Source: an uncultured Rhodospirillales bacterium (lineage in GTDB: Bacteria; Pseudomonadota; Alphaproteobacteria; Acetobacterales; Acetobacteraceae). From it: a stretch of DNA of 10,274 nt. The position numbers and the translations under genes are program-made. Positions 5,640 to 10,274 of this stretch are shown here, in pieces. How positions within the stretch are numbered: the stretch's first letter is position 1; every line of letters starts with the position of its first letter. The notes under the pieces were generated by a model, which was given only the letters and a program-made list of their open reading frames with translations, was not told the DNA's origin and did no database searches. Location of the stretch: assembly GCA_903928045.1 (NCBI GenBank), contig CAIYPH010000751.1, positions 1 through 10,274 of the forward strand, written 5' to 3'.

Positions 5640-7073
5640 TTGCCCGATCGTATGCTGCAGTTCGTCCGCCTCGAACAGCAAACCCCGGAAAAGCGCGACA
5701 GCACCGCCCGGCGGAGCGACTTTGGCGAGATCTACCAGGACTACCAGCCGCCGCAGGCCGCCGCCCAGGCGAGCCGCTGCAGCCAGTGCGGCGTGCCGTT
5801 CTGCCAGGTGCATTGCCCGCTCTCCAACAACATCCCGGACTGGCTGAAGCTGACCGCCGAGGGGCGCCTCGAGGAGGCCTACGAGGTCAGTTCGGCGACC
5901 AATAATTTCCCGGAAATCTGCGGCCGTATCTGTCCGCAGGACCGGCTGTGCGAGGGCAACTGCGTCATCGAGAAGGGCTTCGAAAGCGTTACCATCGGCG
6001 CGGTGGAGCGCTACGTCACGGATACAGCCTTCGAGAAGGGCTGGGTGAAGCCGATCCGGCCGGTCCGTGAGCGGGGGGAGTCGATCGGCATCATCGGTGC
6101 CGGGCCGGGCGGGCTCGCCGCGGCCGAGGAGCTGCGCCGCCAGGGCTACCAGGTGCATGTCTATGACCGGCATGACCGCGCCGGCGGACTGCTGATCTAC
6201 GGTATCCCAAACTTCAAGCTGGAGAAGGACATTGTGCTCCGGCGTTGGAAGCTGATGGAGGAGAGCGGCATCGTCTTCCACCTCGGCGTCGAGATCGGCC
6301 GCGACGTCAGTCTCGGCGCGCTGCGGGCGCGCCATGCCGCCGTGCTGGTGGCCACCGGCGTTTACAAACCGCGCGAGATTGGCGGGCCGGGGGCGGGGCT
6401 GCCGGGCATCGTCGCGGCGCTCGACTACCTTACCGCCTCTAACCGCGCCGGCCTGGGCGACGAGGTCGCGGCGTTCGCCGACGGCACGCTCGATGCGCTG
6501 GGCAAGAACGTCGTCGTCATTGGCGGCGGCGATACCGCGATGGATTGCGTGCGCACCGCGGTGCGACAGGGCGCGGCATCGGTGAAGTGCCTCTATCGGC
6601 GCGACAAGGCCAATATGCCGGGCTCGATGCGCGAGGTGAAGAACGCCGAGGAGGAGGGCGTGGAGTTCGTGTGGCTCGCCGCCCCCGAGGCGTTCACCGG
6701 CGGAGAGCACGTCGCCGGGGTGCGGGCCGTGCGCATGCATCTCGGCCTGCCCGACGCGTCTGGCCGCCAGTCGGTGGAGCCGATCGAGGGCAGCCACTTC
6801 ACCGTGCCGGCCGATCTCGTGATCAAGGCGCTCGGCTTTGACCCCGAGGACATGCCGGCCACGCTGGCCGCGCCGGATGTCGGCGTCACACGCTGGGGCA
6901 CGCTGAAGGTGGGCCACAAGAGCTTCATGACCAATCTGCCCGGCGTATTCGCGGCCGGGGATATCGTTCGCGGGGAGTCACTGGTAGTCTGGGCCATCCG
7001 CGACGGCCGCGATGCGGCCCAGCAGATCCATGCCTACGTGCAACAAGCCACCGCCGCGGTGGCAGCGGAGTAA
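5640..7073 (+). CDS. gltD: Glutamate synthase (NADPH) small subunit GltD
   Basis: GltD (beta subunit) oxidises NADPH through FAD and passes electrons, via iron-sulfur clusters, to the FMN of GltB. The 477-residue product has an N-terminal cysteine-rich part with Cys47-x2-Cys50-x4-Cys55-x3-Cys59 and Cys94-x3-Cys98-x5-Cys104-x3-Cys108. These are the ligands of the two low-potential 4Fe-4S clusters. It also has the FAD-binding GAGPGGL (153-159), the NADPH-binding GGGDTAMDC (295-303), and the C-terminal FAAGDIVRGESLVVWAIRDGR. The start is the TTG at 5640: GGAG (5629-5632) lies seven bases before it, and the product then begins MPDRMLQFV, as I recall for close homologues. The in-frame ATG at 5652 would sit 19 bases from that site. 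gltD precedes gltB here, the reverse of the E. coli gltBD order, and is separated from it by the DUF2059 gene. Confidence 0.95.
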   Translation: MPDRMLQFVRLEQQTPEKRDSTARRSDFGEIYQDYQPPQAAAQASRCSQCGVPFCQVHCPLSNNIPDWLKLTAEGRLEEAYEVSSATNNFPEICGRICPQDRLCEGNCVIEKGFESVTIGAVERYVTDTAFEKGWVKPIRPVRERGESIGIIGAGPGGLAAAEELRRQGYQVHVYDRHDRAGGLLIYGIPNFKLEKDIVLRRWKLMEESGIVFHLGVEIGRDVSLGALRARHAAVLVATGVYKPREIGGPGAGLPGIVAALDYLTASNRAGLGDEVAAFADGTLDALGKNVVVIGGGDTAMDCVRTAVRQGAASVKCLYRRDKANMPGSMREVKNAEEEGVEFVWLAAPEAFTGGEHVAGVRAVRMHLGLPDASGRQSVEPIEGSHFTVPADLVIKALGFDPEDMPATLAAPDVGVTRWGTLKVGHKSFMTNLPGVFAAGDIVRGESLVVWAIRDGRDAAQQIHAYVQQATAAVAAE

Positions 7074-7078
7074 CCCCG

Positions 7079-7589
7079 ATGCGCCTGACGCGATTTGCCC
7101 TTTCCATCCTCGCCACTACTCTCATGGCCGGCACCGCGCTGGCCCAGACCGCTCCCGCGGCGCCGGCGATTCCACCCCCCGTGCCGGCCGCCCCGGCCGC
7201 GGCGCATGGCGAGGCCGCTGCGCTCACTCAGATGATCGGCGCCGACAAACAATCGCAGCAGCTCATCTCGATCCTGCGCAACCAGATGATCCAGCTCGTC
7301 ATGCGGGCCGGCGGCGATCGTCGATGAGCTGCTGATGCCGGACTTCCTTGCCCAGCAGGCCGATCTCAACACCCAGATCATCGATGTGTGGGCAAACAAC
7401 TTCTCGGTCGATGACCTGAAGGGCCTCAAGGCCTTCTACGCCACGCCGCTCGGCCAGAAGCTGATCGCCACCCTGCCGGCAGTGACGCAGCAGGGCATGG
7501 CGGCCGGGCAGGCCTGGGGCCAGCGGATCTATCAGGCGACCATCAACAAGAACAAGGACGCGCTGATCGCGCGCGGCCTCAGGTTCTGA
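7079..7589 (+). pseudogene. DUF2059 exported protein, split by a frameshift
   Basis: The first part (7079-7327) starts five bases after the gltD stop, with GGAG (7067-7070) eight bases upstream. It encodes a signal peptide (cleavage likely after TALA, residue 22), a Pro/Ala linker to about residue 43, and a helix with QQLISILRNQM. It then meets TGA at 7325-7327. The rest of the domain continues in the next frame: AIVDELLMPDF, then a DUF2059 core with FSVDDLKGLKAFYATPLGQKL and a C-terminal helix to the stop at 7587. Removing one base in the GGCGGCG at 7310-7316 joins the two parts into one protein of about 169 residues. DUF2059 proteins are periplasmic helical proteins of unknown function. Gene decay and a sequencing indel are both possible. 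The intact codon pattern of the second part suggests a recent event or an error. An independent second start at ATG 7335 has no good ribosome binding site. Confidence 0.8.
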
Positions 7590-7595
7590 TCCCCA

Positions 7596-7618
7596 GCGGG
7601 ATCGCACCGCGATCCCGC
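7596..7618 (+). promoter_or_regulatory. Perfect 10-bp hairpin between the DUF2059 gene and gltB
   Basis: GCGGGATCGC (7596-7605) and GCGATCCCGC (7609-7618) are exact complements around the 3-base loop ACC. The hairpin begins six bases after the DUF2059 stop and ends 15 bases before the gltB ribosome binding site. No U-run follows, so it is more likely an RNA stability or processing element, or a weak terminator, than a strong intrinsic terminator. It could set the ratio of gltB to gltD message. Confidence 0.5.
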
Positions 7619-7644
7619 GCCAAGGATCAGGCGAAGGAGCACAT

Positions 7645-10274
7645 ATGAGCCAGGCACACGAGACCGGGTCCGATTTCGTCACCTCATGGGCGGCCAACAC
7701 GGCCGCCCTCGCGGGCACCTATGACGCTACGATGGAGCATGACGCCTGCGGCGTCGGCCTCGTCGCGGCGCTCGACGGGCAGAAGCGACGTGACGTGGTC
7801 GAAGCCGGGATCGCGGCGCTGCAGGCCGTATGGCACCGCGGCGCGGTAGATGCCGACGGCAAGACCGGCGATGGCGCCGGCATCCACATCGAGATCCCCG
7901 CGGATTTCTTCGCCGACGAGATCCGCCGCGGCGGTGACCGGCTGCGCCCGGGCCCGATCGGGGTGGGCCAGGTGTTCCTGCCCAAGACCGATCTCTCGGC
8001 GCAGGAGCGCTGCCGCCAGATCGTCGAGAGCGAGATCATCGCCTTCGGCTACCACATCTATGGCTGGCGCCAGGTGCCGATCAACGTCGCCTGCATCGGC
8101 GAGAAGGCCAATGCGACGCGGCCCGAGATCGAGCAGATCATGCTGTGGGCGCCCGAGGGCCGTGACGAGGCGGAGTTCGAGCGCGATCTCTACGTGATCC
8201 GCCGGCGCATCGAGAAGCAGGCCATCGCGGCGCAGATCCCGGAGCTCTACTTCTGCTCGCTGTCCTGCCGCTCGATCATCTACAAGGGGATGTTCCTCGC
8301 CGAGAGCCTGTCGGACTTCTACCCCGACCTGCTGGACGAGCGTTTCATCTCGCGCTTCGCGATCTATCACCAGCGCTACTCCACCAACACCTTCCCCACA
8401 TGGCGCCTCGCCCAGCCCTTCCGCATGCTCGCCCATAATGGCGAGATCAACACGCTGGCCGGCAACACCAACTGGATGAAGTCGCACGAGACGCGACTGT
8501 CCGACCCGATGCTCGACCCCTGGATGGACGACATCAAGCCGGTCATCCAGGCCGGCGGCTCCGACACCGCCACGCTCGACGCAGTGTTCGAAGTGCTGGT
8601 CCGCGCCGGCCGCGATGCGCCGATGACCAAGGCACTGATGATCCCGGCCTCGATCGGCCAGGACGCCACCATGCCGCAGACGCACAAGGACATGTTCCTT
8701 TACTGCAACACGGTGATGGAGCCCTGGGACGGGCCGGCCGCGCTCGCCGCCACCGACGGCCGCTGGGTGATCGCCGGGCTTGACCGCAACGGCCTGCGCC
8801 CGCTGCGCTACACCATCTCCCGCCACGCGATGCTGATCGTCGGGTCCGAGACCGGCATGGTGAAGCTCGATGAGAGCGACATCGTCGAGAAGGGCCGGGT
8901 CGGCCCCGGGCAGTGCATCGGCGTCGACCTTGATGCGGTGCGCTTCTACTCCGACGAGGAGATGAAGGACATGCTGGCCGCCCGCCAGCCCTTCGGCGAA
9001 TGGGCCAAGCGCATCCGCCAGATCGACCACATCGTGAAGACCGACGCGCCGGAGCCGGTGCTGTTCGAGGGCGACGCCCTGCGCCGCCGCCAGCTTACCG
9101 TGGGCACCACGATGGAGGAGCTCGAGATGATCCTCCACCCCATGGTGGAGGACGCCCAGGAAGCCGTGGGCTCGATGGGCGACGACACACCACTCGCCGT
9201 GCTGTCCGACAAATATCGCGGCCTGCACCATTATTTCCGCCAGGCCTTCAGTCAGGTCACCAACCCGCCGATCGACAGCCTGCGCGAGACCCGCGTGATG
9301 TCGCTGCGCACTAGGCTCGGCAACCTCGGCAACGTGCTCGATGAGGATTCGAGCCAGTTCGACCTGCTGCAGCTGGAAAGCCCGGTGCTCTCCAACGCCG
9401 AATTCGCCGCCATGCGCGCCCATATGGGCCGCTCGGCCTGCGTGGTGGACTGCACCTTCCCCGTGGCCGAGGGCGAGGCCGGCCTGCGCGCCGCGCTCTC
9501 GCGCATCCGCACCGAGGCGGAAGAGGGCGTGCGCGCCGGCTGCACCCATGTGATCCTCACCGATGAGGCAATCGGGCCGGAGCGCGCGGGCATCCCGATG
9601 ATCCTGGCCACCGGCGGCGTGCACACGCATCTCGTCGCCTCCTCGTTGCGCACCTTCACCAGCCTCAACGTGCGCGCGGCCGATTGCCTGGACGTACATT
9701 CCTTTGCCGTGCTGATCGGCGTGGGTGCGACCACAATCAACGCCTACATGGCGCAGGAAAGCATCGCCGACCGCCAGCGCCGCGGCCTGTTCGACGGGCT
9801 GTCGCTCAAGGAGGCGGTGCAGCGCTACAAGAAGGCGATCGACAAGGGGCTGCTCAAGGTGATGTCCAAGATGGGCATCTCGGTGATCTCCTCCTATCGC
9901 GGCGGCTACAACTTCGAGGCGATCGGCCTGTCCCGCGCGCTGGTGGCCGAGTTCTTCCCGGGCATGCAGTCCCGCATTTCCGGCATCGGCTTCTCCGGCA
10001 TCGCCCGCAAGGTGCTGTCGCTGCACCAGGCGGCCTGGACCGAGGGGGCGGCCGTGCTGCAAATCGGCGGGCTCTACAAGCTGCGCCAGCGCGGCGAGGC
10101 GCACGCCTTCGACGGCAAGCTGATCCATATGCTGCAGGAGGCGGTGGCCACCGACAGCTTCACCACGTATCGCCGCTACGCCGAAGCCGCCCGCAAAATG
10201 CCGCCGATCGCCCTGCGCGACCTGCTGGATTTCCGCACCAACGGCCTCAAGCCCATCCCGGTCGATGACGTCGA
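7645..10274 (+). CDS. gltB: Glutamate synthase large subunit GltB (5' part, runs off the window)
   Basis: GltB (alpha subunit) hydrolyses glutamine, channels the ammonia to 2-oxoglutarate and reduces the adduct to glutamate on FMN, using electrons from GltD. The frame stays open from ATG 7645 to the window edge, about 876 codons of an expected 1,500 or so. AAGGAG (7634-7639) lies five bases upstream. Residues 1-34 form the propeptide, and Cys35 in EHDACGVGLVA is the N-terminal nucleophile of the class II amidotransferase after processing. HQRYSTNTFPTW (242-253, Arg244) and HNGEINTLAGNTNW (264-277) are glutaminase-site motifs. The central domain follows, with SLNVRAADCLDVHSF beginning at 673 and MGISVISSYRGGYNFEAIGLS in the 750s to 770s. 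The window ends at about the start of the FMN domain. The FMN, 3Fe-4S and C-terminal beta-helix regions are outside, so their integrity cannot be judged. Confidence 0.97.
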   Translation, partial: MSQAHETGSDFVTSWAANTAALAGTYDATMEHDACGVGLVAALDGQKRRDVVEAGIAALQAVWHRGAVDADGKTGDGAGIHIEIPADFFADEIRRGGDRLRPGPIGVGQVFLPKTDLSAQERCRQIVESEIIAFGYHIYGWRQVPINVACIGEKANATRPEIEQIMLWAPEGRDEAEFERDLYVIRRRIEKQAIAAQIPELYFCSLSCRSIIYKGMFLAESLSDFYPDLLDERFISRFAIYHQRYSTNTFPTWRLAQPFRMLAHNGEINTLAGNTNWMKSHETRLSDPMLDPWMDDIKPVIQAGGSDTATLDAVFEVLVRAGRDAPMTKALMIPASIGQDATMPQTHKDMFLYCNTVMEPWDGPAALAATDGRWVIAGLDRNGLRPLRYTISRHAMLIVGSETGMVKLDESDIVEKGRVGPGQCIGVDLDAVRFYSDEEMKDMLAARQPFGEWAKRIRQIDHIVKTDAPEPVLFEGDALRRRQLTVGTTMEELEMILHPMVEDAQEAVGSMGDDTPLAVLSDKYRGLHHYFRQAFSQVTNPPIDSLRETRVMSLRTRLGNLGNVLDEDSSQFDLLQLESPVLSNAEFAAMRAHMGRSACVVDCTFPVAEGEAGLRAALSRIRTEAEEGVRAGCTHVILTDEAIGPERAGIPMILATGGVHTHLVASSLRTFTSLNVRAADCLDVHSFAVLIGVGATTINAYMAQESIADRQRRGLFDGLSLKEAVQRYKKAIDKGLLKVMSKMGISVISSYRGGYNFEAIGLSRALVAEFFPGMQSRISGIGFSGIARKVLSLHQAAWTEGAAVLQIGGLYKLRQRGEAHAFDGKLIHMLQEAVATDSFTTYRRYAEAARKMPPIALRDLLDFRTNGLKPIPVDDV

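Noticed and set aside
4428..6917. Very long minus-strand open frame (829 codons) opposite the NDUFA9-like gene and gltD
   Set aside because: It is an antisense shadow produced by the strong third-position G/C bias of the real plus-strand genes. The product is a His/Arg/Ala-rich string with no domain, and the plus-strand proteins match well-known families.
7684..10128. Very long minus-strand open frame (814 codons) opposite gltB
   Set aside because: Also a codon-bias shadow. gltB on the plus strand is unmistakable, with conserved glutaminase motifs over the same stretch.
1..10274. CRISPR array, transposon ends, prophage or defence genes
   Set aside because: I looked for regularly spaced repeats, transposase or integrase motifs and terminal inverted repeats, and saw none. 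Every large open frame is accounted for by housekeeping genes or their shadows.

Overview
The window is GC-rich (roughly two-thirds G+C by eye) chromosomal DNA from an alphaproteobacterium. The best guess is Acetobacteraceae/Rhodospirillales. This rests on the gene set (rnd, kdsD, lptC, lptA, lptB in one run; a complex I NDUFA9-type protein; alphaproteobacterial-style GltD and GltB), on codon choice, and on TTGAC-N17-CTAYAT-like promoters. The family assignment is inference, because no rRNA or other marker is present.

Left half, minus strand, read from high to low coordinates. A tRNA-Leu(CAG) gene (4274-4360) with its own promoter is followed by an RNase D-like exonuclease (3495-4130). Next come kdsD (2409-3392), lptC (1741-2412), lptA (845-1744) and lptB (99-848). 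The last four genes are joined by three successive 4-base ATGA stop/start overlaps, so they should be translated as a coupled unit. KdsD makes arabinose 5-phosphate for the Kdo of lipopolysaccharide, and LptC, LptA and LptB are parts of the LPS export machine. The block is therefore an LPS synthesis and export operon with an RNA exonuclease at its head. A 10-base inverted repeat (39-60) after lptB probably ends the transcript.

Right half, plus strand. A complex I NDUFA9-like NAD(P)-binding protein (4494-5441) is divergent from the tRNA, and candidate promoters for both lie between them. A roughly 200-base intergenic region rich in inverted repeats follows. Then comes a glutamate synthase cluster in the order gltD (5640-7073), a small exported DUF2059 protein (7079-7589) and gltB (7645 to the window edge, about 876 codons present). 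GltD and GltB together make glutamate from glutamine and 2-oxoglutarate with NADPH. The DUF2059 gene is split by a one-base frame change near 7310-7325, so it is either a pseudogene or carries a sequencing indel.

I found no mobile element, phage gene, CRISPR array, toxin-antitoxin pair or defence system. This is mostly housekeeping DNA. The points worth a second look are the nested hairpin region upstream of gltD, the broken DUF2059 gene inside the glutamate synthase operon, the perfect hairpin just before gltB, and a small tandem duplication in the rnd leader.
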